This document shows, piece after piece, positions 26,468-35,520 of a DNA stretch of 41,407 nucleotides (positions are counted from its first letter, which is position 1; every line of letters begins with the position of its first letter). The notes beneath the pieces were generated by a model. That model did no database searches. It saw only the letters and a list, made by a program, of their open reading frames with translations, and was not told the origin of the DNA. Origin of the DNA: Microcaldota archaeon (GTDB taxonomy: Archaea; Micrarchaeota; Micrarchaeia; Micrarchaeales; CABMGC01); assembly GCA_021803245.1 (NCBI GenBank), contig JAJZLT010000008.1, positions 1-41,407 of the forward strand, in the 5' to 3' direction. The position numbers and the translations under genes were made by a program.

Positions 26468-27643
26468 ATGAATAGGAATTTTTATTTGGAGGAATTAGAA
26501 AATTTCCCCAAGCGGATAACCGATGCTGTTGAGAGCCCATGTTTTATTGTAAGCGAGACGATGATAAGAAAGAACCTTGAGATCCTGTCAAGAGTGAAGA
26601 GTGAAACAGGCGCAAAGATACTGCTTGCGCTCAAAGCTTTTGCGATGTATAAGGCTTTTCCCTTAATGCGCACTAAATTGGACGGCACATGCGCAAGCGG
26701 GCCTATGGAGGCCCGATTGGGATGCGAGGAATTTGGGAAAGAGGTAGTTACCTTTTCCCCTGCATACTCTGAAAAGGACATAAAAGAAGTGATAAAATAC
26801 TCCAGCATAGTGATATTCAACTCAATAAGGCAATGGAAGAAATACAGGGGTGTGATCGCCGGAAGCAGTAAAAAAATAGAGATCGGATTAAGGATAAATC
26901 CGGGCTATTCGGAAGTTGAAAAGGAGCTTTATAATCCTGCGGCAGCAGGCTCCAGACTTGGAATACGCCCGGAAGAACTTGAAGGAGAGGACTTGACCGG
27001 GATTGATGGGCTGCACTTCCATGCGCTCTGCGAACAGAATGCGGATGTGCTTGTTAGGGTTCTCAGGCGATTTGAACAAAAATGCTCGAAGCATTTAGAT
27101 GGTATGAAATGGGTAAATTTTGGAGGTGGGCACCACATAACAAGAAAAGATTATGATGTAGATCTGCTCATCGAGACGATAAACAAGTTCAAGAAGAAGC
27201 ACGGGGTTCAGGTATATCTGGAGCCGGGAGAGGCAGTGGTTCTTAATGCCGGTGTACTTGTGGCTACTGTACTGGATATAGTGCATAATGACATAGATAC
27301 GGCAATACTGGATGTCTCGGCCGAAGCGCACATGCCAGATGTACTTGAAGCTCCGTATCGCCCAAATATAATAGGCGCGGGGAAACCTGGAGAACAAAAA
27401 TGCAGCTACAGGCTTGGAGGACCGACATGCCTTGCAGGAGACGTTATAGGAGATTACTCTTTTGCAAAGCCGCTTAAAGAGGGAGATAGGATTGTCTTTC
27501 TTGATATGGCGCATTATACCATGGTCAAGACAACTACATTCAATGGCGTGCGGCATCCTTCGATAGCCCTGTATGACGGCAGCCGTGGTAAGCTCTCGGT
27601 AGTCAAAAGATTTGGATATGAAGCTTACAAGTATAAGCTTTAG
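26468..27643 (+). CDS. nspC: Carboxynorspermidine decarboxylase (PLP, alanine racemase fold)
   Basis: SPCFIVSETMIRKNLEIL…AKILLALKAFAMYKAFPLM; HFHALCEQNADVLVRVL; YLEPGEAVVLNAG; DVSAEAHMPDVLEAPYRP; GPTCLAGDVIGDY. Confidence 0.88.
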   Translation: MNRNFYLEELENFPKRITDAVESPCFIVSETMIRKNLEILSRVKSETGAKILLALKAFAMYKAFPLMRTKLDGTCASGPMEARLGCEEFGKEVVTFSPAYSEKDIKEVIKYSSIVIFNSIRQWKKYRGVIAGSSKKIEIGLRINPGYSEVEKELYNPAAAGSRLGIRPEELEGEDLTGIDGLHFHALCEQNADVLVRVLRRFEQKCSKHLDGMKWVNFGGGHHITRKDYDVDLLIETINKFKKKHGVQVYLEPGEAVVLNAGVLVATVLDIVHNDIDTAILDVSAEAHMPDVLEAPYRPNIIGAGKPGEQKCSYRLGGPTCLAGDVIGDYSFAKPLKEGDRIVFLDMAHYTMVKTTTFNGVRHPSIALYDGSRGKLSVVKRFGYEAYKYKL

Positions 27644-27644
27644 A

Positions 27645-28853
27645 TTATCTGACTGCATTCGGTATATTGAGCACATTTACCTGCTTTGATTCTGCCCTTT
27701 TTGATACTTTCAGATAAGTGATGCTGTACAATGCCATTATTGGAAACGCGTACAGAATGTACATTGAATACGACGGGAAAAATAATAAGAATACCAGTAT
27801 TATTACAAGAGAAGAGAGCCTGCCGGTGTAAATATAGAATTCCCTGTTAAGCCAAAAGTGAATCCTGTCCTTTGAGCCGCGGTCTATGACTTCGAGGAAG
27901 TTGGACAAAGCCTGAATATTCAGCGGGGTTGAAGCTATGGTATAGATTACAGCAAAAGAGAAGATTGCGAAGACAGGATTTACTAGGCTATGGTCTAGAA
28001 GGAGAAGGGATGATACAATAAAGGCTGCTACCAGTACCTTTGCAGTGGCACTCCAGTTACGGCTGTTTACCTTTGTGATATAATTCGCAAAAACAGCCAC
28101 GAAAAGCAGCGAGCTCGCGTATATTCCCGCTATTGTATAGCTTTTTGTAATTTCGAATATGTAGATAGGCAGGAGTATCGAGAAAGGCATGTAAAATAGC
28201 TGTGATAGGAAGAAGTACTGCTTGTAATTCCTATATTCATTATGTTTTATCCTTAGATCCTTCATGCTGAACTTGATAAGCCTTGATGGCTGGGGCAGCT
28301 TTGTAATGTAAAGAACATACGCCGAAGCGAGAAGGAACATGAATGCTGCAAGGAAATCATATATGAACCTAAGCGGCCCTGAGAACTGGGAGTATTCTAT
28401 CATTATTCCTGCCAGTGTTGGCGCTGCAAGCGAAACTATGCTGCTTATCAGATTATTCCTGTAGATGAATTCCCTCCTGTCAATGTTCTTTGATATGTCT
28501 GAAGTCAGTATGTTGTTGCCAAGCCAGAATGTGCCTATTGATACGCCATAAAGTAGCCCGAATACCAGTATGTTTGAGACAAGCCCTGCAGCTGCAATGA
28601 GAAAGATCAGGGTTACTGCCCGGATCAGGGCTCCGGCAATATATAGCTCTTTTGGATTTATCCGCGGAAGCGTATATGCGCATCCGAACATAGCCAACGC
28701 AAGCCCTGTGAAGTAGAGTATGTTGAACTCTATGACACCAGCAAGTGAAACTGTCGCAAGCAGGAAGAGATTCATGAATACTCCTACCAGGCCGCTTGAG
28801 AAACTGTACAGATTGTAAGAAATATAGTAAGACTTGACTTTATCTAAATCCAT
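27645..28853 (-). CDS. MFS-like multi-pass transporter
   Basis: About 12 hydrophobic segments over 402 aa; MFS-like two-half organisation. Confidence 0.65.
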   Translation of the reverse strand: MDLDKVKSYYISYNLYSFSSGLVGVFMNLFLLATVSLAGVIEFNILYFTGLALAMFGCAYTLPRINPKELYIAGALIRAVTLIFLIAAAGLVSNILVFGLLYGVSIGTFWLGNNILTSDISKNIDRREFIYRNNLISSIVSLAAPTLAGIMIEYSQFSGPLRFIYDFLAAFMFLLASAYVLYITKLPQPSRLIKFSMKDLRIKHNEYRNYKQYFFLSQLFYMPFSILLPIYIFEITKSYTIAGIYASSLLFVAVFANYITKVNSRNWSATAKVLVAAFIVSSLLLLDHSLVNPVFAIFSFAVIYTIASTPLNIQALSNFLEVIDRGSKDRIHFWLNREFYIYTGRLSSLVIILVFLLFFPSYSMYILYAFPIMALYSITYLKVSKRAESKQVNVLNIPNAVR

Positions 28854-29084
28854 GTGGGGTCAGGTATGGCGCCTTGATTGCAAAGGCTAAACGTCCTTAC
28901 TTTATATGGGCTATTTACTTATCTGCTGTCAGATATTTAAATATTATATATGCAGAAACAGGGAAATAAAAATTGGCATGGAGCCAGGTAATAAGCAATT
29001 CATGTCTGGTATTTTGTAAAATTAGCAGGTATTTATAACATTGAGTCTACATTGAGTAGTATAAGAATTATATAGGCAGATTTT

Positions 29085-29768
29085 ATGATAGCTCTAGGCG
29101 TAGCGGCACATCCTGATGACCTTGATTTTGGCGCATCCGGCACATTTGCAAAATTGGCGAAAGGGGGCGCATCGTGTTATTATTTGATATGCACGAATGG
29201 GTGCAAGGGTTCTGACGACCCTAAGATGACAGAGGAGAAACTAATTGAGATAAGGAAAAGAGAGCAGGAAGAAGCTGGAAAGGTTCTCGGCCTGAAAGGC
29301 ATCTTCTTCCTAAATCACAATGACACCCAGCTTGTAGCCGATCTTGAGCTTAAGAAAGAGATAGTGAGGTTCATAAGGAAGCTGAAACCAGACCTGGTTG
29401 TGACTATGGACCCTACGCTTGTATACTCGAAGAGGGGCTTTGTCAACCATACTGATCATCGGGCTGCAGGGCAGGCAACGATAGACGCAGTGTACCCCAT
29501 GGCGCGCGACAGGCTGACGTTTAAGGAATTGGAGAAGGAGGGATTAAAGCCGCATAAAGTCAAGACTCTTTATCTGACAAACTTTGATAGCCACAATGAA
29601 GTTGTGGATATCAGCGAGACAATGGAAACAAAGGAGAAGGCTTTGGCATGCCATAAAAGCCAGGTTTCAGATGAGAGCATAGAATGGGTAAGGGAGATGG
29701 CGCATCTGGTTGGGAAAGAGAGAGGATACGAATTTGCTGAGGCTTTCGTAAAGCTAGAGCTGAAGTGA
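29085..29768 (+). CDS. PIG-L/LmbE family deacetylase (MshB/BshB-like)
   Basis: ALGVAAHPDDLDFGASGTFAKLAKGG (AHPDD motif); NHTDHRAAGQATIDAVYP. Confidence 0.9.
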   Translation: MIALGVAAHPDDLDFGASGTFAKLAKGGASCYYLICTNGCKGSDDPKMTEEKLIEIRKREQEEAGKVLGLKGIFFLNHNDTQLVADLELKKEIVRFIRKLKPDLVVTMDPTLVYSKRGFVNHTDHRAAGQATIDAVYPMARDRLTFKELEKEGLKPHKVKTLYLTNFDSHNEVVDISETMETKEKALACHKSQVSDESIEWVREMAHLVGKERGYEFAEAFVKLELK

Positions 29769-30931
29769 AGGAGATGGCGTTTCAGCTATTCAATTCAGCA
29801 AGCAGAAAAAAGGAGGTTTTCAGACCTCTTGGAGGAAAAACTGTTAAGATTTACGTGTGCGGCATTACGCCGTATGATACGACTCATCTCGGCCATGCTT
29901 TCACGTACGTCTCTTTCGATGTGCTGATAAGATATCTGGGATTCATGGGCTTCAGGGTAATTTACACCCAGAATGTTACTGATATCGACGATGATATACT
30001 CAGGAAAGCAGGGGAAGAAGGAACAGGATGGGAGAAGCTTGGCGACCGCTGGACAAGGAGATATCTTGCAGATATGAAAAGCCTTAATATGCTGAAACCT
30101 GACCATTATGTGAAAGCCACTGATTCCATACCCATGATAATCAGAATTGTGGACTCGCTCAGGAAGAAGGGATTTGCTTACGAGAATGGAGGGAATGTGT
30201 ATTTCGATGTAAGCCTGTTCAAAGGGTATGGAAAGCTTTCCAATTTCAACCACCGTCAGATGATGCTGCTGCTTAAAGAGAGGGGAGGTAATCCGGATGA
30301 TCCTAACAAAAGAAATCCTCTTGACTTTGTGCTTTGGCAGGGTTGGAAAAAAGGTGAACCATATTGGGAGACGCCATGGGGCCGCGGCAGGCCGGGCTGG
30401 CACATAGAATGCTCGGCAATGATAAGGCAATACCTTGGTGAGCAGATTGACATACATGGCGGGGGCCGCGATCTTATCTTTCCGCATCATGAAAGCGAAA
30501 TTGCGCAGTCAGAGAGCTTTACAGGAAAAGCCCCGTTTGCGAAGTACTTCGCACATACAGGAATGGTAATGCACATGGGAGAGAAGATGGCAAAATCGCT
30601 TGGAAATCTGATTCTAATCTCGGATCTGCTGAAAGAATATTCGCCGAATGCGATAAGATGGATGCTTCTTTCACACCATTATAGAAGAGTGTGGGAATTT
30701 GACAGAGATGAGCTCGCGGAGGCGGAAAAAATCGCAGGCGGAGCATGCAGATCTGCTAAAGCAAGTGGAAATGGCAGGATCAGGAAGTCCCTCCTTCAGG
30801 AATTTGCCGCGCTGATGGATGACGATTTGGATACGCCGAACGCACTGGAACTGATAGAGGAAGCAGCAGAAAACAAGGAGAATGGCAGGACCGTAAGGCT
30901 GATGATGAAAACGATGGGTTTCATACTTTGA
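29765..30931 (+). CDS. CysRS-paralogous cysteine ligase of MshC type; alternative start ATG 29774
   Basis: IYVCGITPYDTTHLGHAFTYVSFD, QNVTDIDDDILRKA, RNPLDFVLWQ…GRGRPGWHIECSAM, KYFAHTGMV…GEKMAKSLGNLILISDLL…AIRWMLLSHHYRRVWEF; only 388 aa with no CysRS-length C-terminus. Confidence 0.8.
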   Translation: MKEMAFQLFNSASRKKEVFRPLGGKTVKIYVCGITPYDTTHLGHAFTYVSFDVLIRYLGFMGFRVIYTQNVTDIDDDILRKAGEEGTGWEKLGDRWTRRYLADMKSLNMLKPDHYVKATDSIPMIIRIVDSLRKKGFAYENGGNVYFDVSLFKGYGKLSNFNHRQMMLLLKERGGNPDDPNKRNPLDFVLWQGWKKGEPYWETPWGRGRPGWHIECSAMIRQYLGEQIDIHGGGRDLIFPHHESEIAQSESFTGKAPFAKYFAHTGMVMHMGEKMAKSLGNLILISDLLKEYSPNAIRWMLLSHHYRRVWEFDRDELAEAEKIAGGACRSAKASGNGRIRKSLLQEFAALMDDDLDTPNALELIEEAAENKENGRTVRLMMKTMGFIL

Positions 30932-30939
30932 TTCCCTCA

Positions 30940-31788
30940 TTAAATCAGCAGCAGGTCATTTCCTTTCTTGAATATGAATGACCTGAAAAGGGCGTAGAAA
31001 AGGAATACTTCGGTTGCGAAAGGAAGATAGCCAAGATATCCGAAGAGAGGCATTTCGAAGAGCCTTATGCTCGGTACGAAAGATGGAAGGTTGTAGTGCC
31101 ATTTTGGATATGCCTGATAATTCCAGAATTCCCAGAAGAAGCCCATTATTATCCCTGCAATGAAGAGCTGTATAACAAAGCTCCGTTTTCCCCGGCTTAC
31201 TCTCTGCACTATGCTTGGCCTTCCGATAAGGTAGTTCAGAGGGTCAATGAGCAGGAAAAGGCCAAACCAGATGAATGGAAATCCCATCATAGGCACTAAT
31301 ACCGGCAGGAGTGCTGCAAATACGCCAACTACGATCAGCAACTTTATGGCAAGGCTCCCGCTGCCATCTCTCAGGATCAGACGCTTTGCCTTGCTCCTAT
31401 TAACGCTACGATCAAATCTTTTTCCTAAGCCTAGGGAATTTATGAGAGAAAATGTCTCAAGGACAGCAGGCATTATCGTAGTGAAATCAAAAAGATGCAC
31501 ATACCAGACATAATTTGTATATATCCAGCTTACCGTGAACAGGTTATAGAACTCGAAAATAAGCCAGAATGGCACTGAGAGTGCCACCATGAAAATGAAC
31601 TCTTTGGGATAAGATGACATTAGGGAGCGGTTTTTCAATCTGTATACAATGCTGTCTATAAGCAATATGTACCCATACCATACTATCGGTATATACCATG
31701 TGGCAAATGGCTCTATTTTTGCATAGAAGTTAATTTCTGCAAATGCTATTAGTGCGATGCCAAGATATCCATATAGTCTCAAGACCAT
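30940..31788 (-). CDS. Polytopic membrane protein with two related halves
   Basis: IVWYGYILLIDSIVYRL…PFWLIFEFYN versus FIWFGLFLLIDPLNYLI…MGFFWEFWNYQ. Confidence 0.7.
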   Translation of the reverse strand: MVLRLYGYLGIALIAFAEINFYAKIEPFATWYIPIVWYGYILLIDSIVYRLKNRSLMSSYPKEFIFMVALSVPFWLIFEFYNLFTVSWIYTNYVWYVHLFDFTTIMPAVLETFSLINSLGLGKRFDRSVNRSKAKRLILRDGSGSLAIKLLIVVGVFAALLPVLVPMMGFPFIWFGLFLLIDPLNYLIGRPSIVQRVSRGKRSFVIQLFIAGIIMGFFWEFWNYQAYPKWHYNLPSFVPSIRLFEMPLFGYLGYLPFATEVFLFYALFRSFIFKKGNDLLLI

Positions 31789-31842
31789 CCCGCCTGCTAA
31801 CTAAACATTATAGTCTGTTAAATATTTATAATGTAAAGCATC

Positions 31843-32733
31843 TTATCTCTGGTTTCCTATGACCAGAATTCGGCTTGATACTCCTATCTTGCGCAGCCTG
31901 ACCTCTGCTTCAATCCTGGGCTTCCCGAAATCCTTCCACGCATTTCCTCCGCGCCTGCTTATCTCAAGATACCTGTCCCCGATCGGGCCTGAGGAGCCAG
32001 GCGCAAGGCAGAGGCTTCCGTGATTTACGCTAAACATTCCTGCTGTGAATATTGCCTCCCGCTTCTTCTCCCCAATCTCAACGCTTATCGTATCGCCCGG
32101 CCTTAATTCGCTTACCTCGGATTCCTTTGTAGTCAATTTAATGTTGCCATATTTGTCCCTATGGCCTATCCTGCCGCCTGATGGCTCCGGTATGGAAGCA
32201 ATGGCCAGCTCCTCCCCCAGAACCGAATAATCACCTGCCACTATTTTACCAAGCGCCTCAGGAAATATGTCCCTTGACCTGAACTGGGATCCGTTTGTAG
32301 GCACCTTGCCTGGATCGAATTCCCTGAATATGTTTATAAGCGGCTTTACGAAGGAAAATGTCTCTCCGGAAAAGACACCCACAATTTCCAGGCCAGTAGC
32401 AAGCCTGGCATAGACAAGCTTTTCCCCGTCGTTATCCCTTCTCGGCCCGGAGTCATCCCTTCTTGGGGCCGTGTTCACGTAAAGATAGCTCTTGCCTGCC
32501 TGGGCTTCAATGTCCTTTCCCTCTATCTTAAACCTTTCACGGAGCATTTTGTCGTTCAGTGCCATTTGATTTACCCAAAAACCAGTCTGGATTGTACTGT
32601 ACGGCTCCACAGAAATTGCACGTACGCGGACGCCCGGCACATATGCATCTATAAATTGGGCGACCTCAGCGAAAGCAGCATCGCCCTTCCCATAATCGGC
32701 TATAACATAAACTTTCGGAGCAACGTCTGCCAT
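31843..32733 (-). CDS. S-adenosyl-L-methionine hydroxide adenosyltransferase family (DUF62)
   Basis: YVIADYGKGDAAFAEVAQFIDAYVPGVRVRAIS; GDTISVEIG; FSVNHGSLCLAPGSSGPIGDRYLEISRRGGNA. Confidence 0.85.
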   Translation of the reverse strand: MADVAPKVYVIADYGKGDAAFAEVAQFIDAYVPGVRVRAISVEPYSTIQTGFWVNQMALNDKMLRERFKIEGKDIEAQAGKSYLYVNTAPRRDDSGPRRDNDGEKLVYARLATGLEIVGVFSGETFSFVKPLINIFREFDPGKVPTNGSQFRSRDIFPEALGKIVAGDYSVLGEELAIASIPEPSGGRIGHRDKYGNIKLTTKESEVSELRPGDTISVEIGEKKREAIFTAGMFSVNHGSLCLAPGSSGPIGDRYLEISRRGGNAWKDFGKPRIEAEVRLRKIGVSSRILVIGNQR

Positions 32734-32800
32734 AAAAACATCCCAAGGTCACTTTATGCAGTATATAAGGATATTATTCTATGCTTGTATATAATAATTC

Positions 32801-33631
32801 TTGTGTATAGAATTACTAACAGTAATTAAGATAGACAGAGGCGGCAGACGGATATTATTTAAATTTATATTTAGATTCATTATTATCTTTATGGAAGGTG
32901 CTGGAGATACTACGCAACCTGCATCTGCTGCAGACAGCAACAGCTTCAGATTTGATGCTTATGCATATGGCAGCAGAAAAGGAAGGTATGTAAAGATATT
33001 TGCAGTGGCACTAGTAGTAATTGCAGTAATACTCGCAGCCTACTTCCTCCTCTGGTCGCACCGGAATACCGGGAAAACTGTTGCTGCGGCTGCCAATGAG
33101 AGCTACATAAGCAAGGCGCAGGCAAATGGAGAGCTCGGAGGCCTGTATGGCAGCTATTCCTCATTTAGCACTGGTAATGTGGATGGCTTTGTGGCTAATT
33201 ACATTGTACCGCTCGACTATCCGCCAGGGCTTGTTTCCGCCATACAAGGAAGCAACGTCATGCTTGTAAGCTATATGTCTTATAAGAACCAAACGTTTAG
33301 CGGAAATTATATTTTTATAAGTGCAGACAATCTGCGCACTTCCGGAATATTTATAGCGAGGACCTTTAAAACCGGCAATCTTGAGGATGCGAAGTCGCTA
33401 TATAATTCGTTCCTTGAATTCGGATCGGCAGGCGGGAACTCTGAGATAAATTTTACTGAAGGCAAGATGGTTTATTCTACATTCGATTCAACGGCAACGA
33501 ATCCGAATTCCGAGTTCTTCACCCTTTATGCGCTTAACGGGAGCGCAGTAACTGTTTTCTCGATAGCGAGAGTTGGCGGCGCCATAAACGAATCGAATGC
33601 AATAAGCATTGCAGCCGAATTTACTACTTAG
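32801..33631 (+). CDS. Single-pass membrane protein of unknown function (start probably internal, e.g. ATG in MEGAGDTTQP…)
   Basis: One TM (IFAVALVVIAVILAAYFLLW) and an extracellular domain rich in N-x-S/T. Confidence 0.6.
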   Translation: MCIELLTVIKIDRGGRRILFKFIFRFIIIFMEGAGDTTQPASAADSNSFRFDAYAYGSRKGRYVKIFAVALVVIAVILAAYFLLWSHRNTGKTVAAAANESYISKAQANGELGGLYGSYSSFSTGNVDGFVANYIVPLDYPPGLVSAIQGSNVMLVSYMSYKNQTFSGNYIFISADNLRTSGIFIARTFKTGNLEDAKSLYNSFLEFGSAGGNSEINFTEGKMVYSTFDSTATNPNSEFFTLYALNGSAVTVFSIARVGGAINESNAISIAAEFTT

Positions 33632-33725
33632 CGCCGGATGAGCGCGCACAGGCCAGAGAAAGCTTTGAGGTCCCGAATCCGTGCACTATCTTTTTAAAGA
33701 TTATATGCAAGTATAAAGCGGTAAC

Positions 33726-34796
33726 ATGAAGCTTCTCGGTTATTTTATTCTGATCATGATTTCACTTGCAGCGATAGCCCAATCAAATGCGCTCTCAGGC
33801 ATGGCTGCGCCTCCCCTGCTGTATCCTGCAGCCAATAGCACTGCCAACGGAGCATTTCAGAATATGACTATTGCAACAATTACATATGTCGGGAATTACA
33901 CCTGCGCGCAGAATCAGGGCCAGGCATATGCCAATGCAACCGGCTCTTCTCCTTGCGAATTCGGCAGCATAGTAGCTGGTGCCAACGGTGCTTCGCCTTT
34001 CTGGTACATTGTCCCGGCTTATTCGGGACTGTCCGTTTTTGGATTCAATTCTACAAACGCGACAGCGCAGGGATTTCCGGTTTTTAACGGTAGCGCAGTG
34101 CTTACCGACTGCTCCGCAGGTGCTACTGCGGCGTCATGCGCCGGCAGTCCCGCATATGTCTACTCGCCTGTCTTCGCCAAGATAGAAAATATGTTGAATT
34201 ATACCAATGGGCTTTCCGGGCTGCCTCTCGGCGTGCTTCCGGACCCAGCACACAGCTATATCTTCAGCCAGTTTTCAAACGGCATAGGCTTCTACGCAGT
34301 AGTTGTATTCGTTTTCGACCCGAACATAATGCCAAATGCCTTCGATGGAAAGTGCAATGAAGTAATGAAATCGAATCTTACTGACCCTACCGGGAACTGC
34401 CTTACATCAATAAGCGCGCTGGAAAACGCACTGCATACCGACTCTTCTTCAGTTGCATATGCAAATGGCGGCAATCCAGTATGGGAAGCCATGGGAAGGC
34501 CCACTGCGCAGGCGGTCTTGCTTGGCGCAGGCTCCTCTTCTGGCATAAACACTTCGAATACTAACCTGCGCGAGGTTATTAAGGTAAGCCCTGCTGATTA
34601 TTACACGCCTGTTTATTCGGGCAGTACAAATGGCACTTCTACTGCCCCTACAACAATTTCGACAAGCACAATACCAGTTACCCTGCCCGTGCATTCTGTT
34701 GGGCAAAGGAATGTGCCGCTTGCAGCAGCGGCAGTGGTATTGATAATAATAGTCCTTATAGTTTACTTCGTAAGAAGGAAGCGCGGATCATTCTGA
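33726..34796 (+). CDS. Predicted surface protein: signal peptide, N-x-S/T-rich ectodomain, S/T-rich stalk, C-terminal TM
   Basis: MKLLGYFILIMISLAAIAQSNA signal; many N-x-S/T; SGSTNGTSTAPTTISTSTIPVT stalk; AAAAVVLIIIVLIVYFVRRKRGSF anchor. Confidence 0.7.
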   Translation: MKLLGYFILIMISLAAIAQSNALSGMAAPPLLYPAANSTANGAFQNMTIATITYVGNYTCAQNQGQAYANATGSSPCEFGSIVAGANGASPFWYIVPAYSGLSVFGFNSTNATAQGFPVFNGSAVLTDCSAGATAASCAGSPAYVYSPVFAKIENMLNYTNGLSGLPLGVLPDPAHSYIFSQFSNGIGFYAVVVFVFDPNIMPNAFDGKCNEVMKSNLTDPTGNCLTSISALENALHTDSSSVAYANGGNPVWEAMGRPTAQAVLLGAGSSSGINTSNTNLREVIKVSPADYYTPVYSGSTNGTSTAPTTISTSTIPVTLPVHSVGQRNVPLAAAAVVLIIIVLIVYFVRRKRGSF

Positions 34797-34881
34797 ACCG
34801 GTTAAGCGCATTTGCCCGGAAAGTTTATTTATCGCATGGCCTTGCAGCTCTCACGGCCTTGGAAAAGCCTTAATAAAACTT

Positions 34882-35520
34882 TTGCCTATTAATTACTGGT
34901 TTGGCATGAAGATTTATGATATGAATGATGGCATTGCGCTAGTAAGGTCAGCTAGGAATGCCATAGAGCTGCATCAGACTATGGCGAACTTCAGGAATGA
35001 GGTAATTGAGAGGCAGATTTCAAGGTTTGACGATGAGATGGGCGTATTCGTAACCATAGAGCATTATCCTACGCGGACTTTGAGGGGCCGCATGGGCTTC
35101 CCGACACCACACAACACCCTGAAGCATATGCTTGTTGAAGCTGCGATCTCAGCTGCCACAGAAGATCCTAGATTCGTTCCCGTCTCGCATATGGAGTTTG
35201 ATGAGATGCTGATCGAGATAAACCTGCTCTCGAAACCAGAGCTTATTGAAAGCAGGAAGATAGCGGATATTAAGAATAGCATCAAGGTGGGCAGGGACGG
35301 GCTTATGATCAAGTATGGGTACAATAGCAGCCTGATCTTGCCTGCAGTGGCTATTGAAAAGCAATGGAGCGCAGAAGAATTCCTCAGAAACGTATGCGTG
35401 GATGCAGGCCTGCCTGAACATGCGTGGAAGAACAGGAGCGCCAGGCTTTACAGATTCAGATCACAGGCGTTCAGAGAGTTTTCACCAAGAGGCCCTGTAG
35501 AAGAGATTATTTTTGAGTGA
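34882..35520 (+). CDS. AMMECR1 domain protein
   Basis: GVFVTIEHYPTRTLRGRMGFPTPHNTLKHMLVEAAISAATEDPRFVPVSHMEFDEMLIEINLLSKPE. Confidence 0.92.
   Translation: MPINYWFGMKIYDMNDGIALVRSARNAIELHQTMANFRNEVIERQISRFDDEMGVFVTIEHYPTRTLRGRMGFPTPHNTLKHMLVEAAISAATEDPRFVPVSHMEFDEMLIEINLLSKPELIESRKIADIKNSIKVGRDGLMIKYGYNSSLILPAVAIEKQWSAEEFLRNVCVDAGLPEHAWKNRSARLYRFRSQAFREFSPRGPVEEIIFE

Noticed and set aside
29765-30931. Plain annotation as cysteinyl-tRNA synthetase
   Set aside because: Signature motifs and short length read as MshC-like; final decision needs phylogeny and presence of another cysS.
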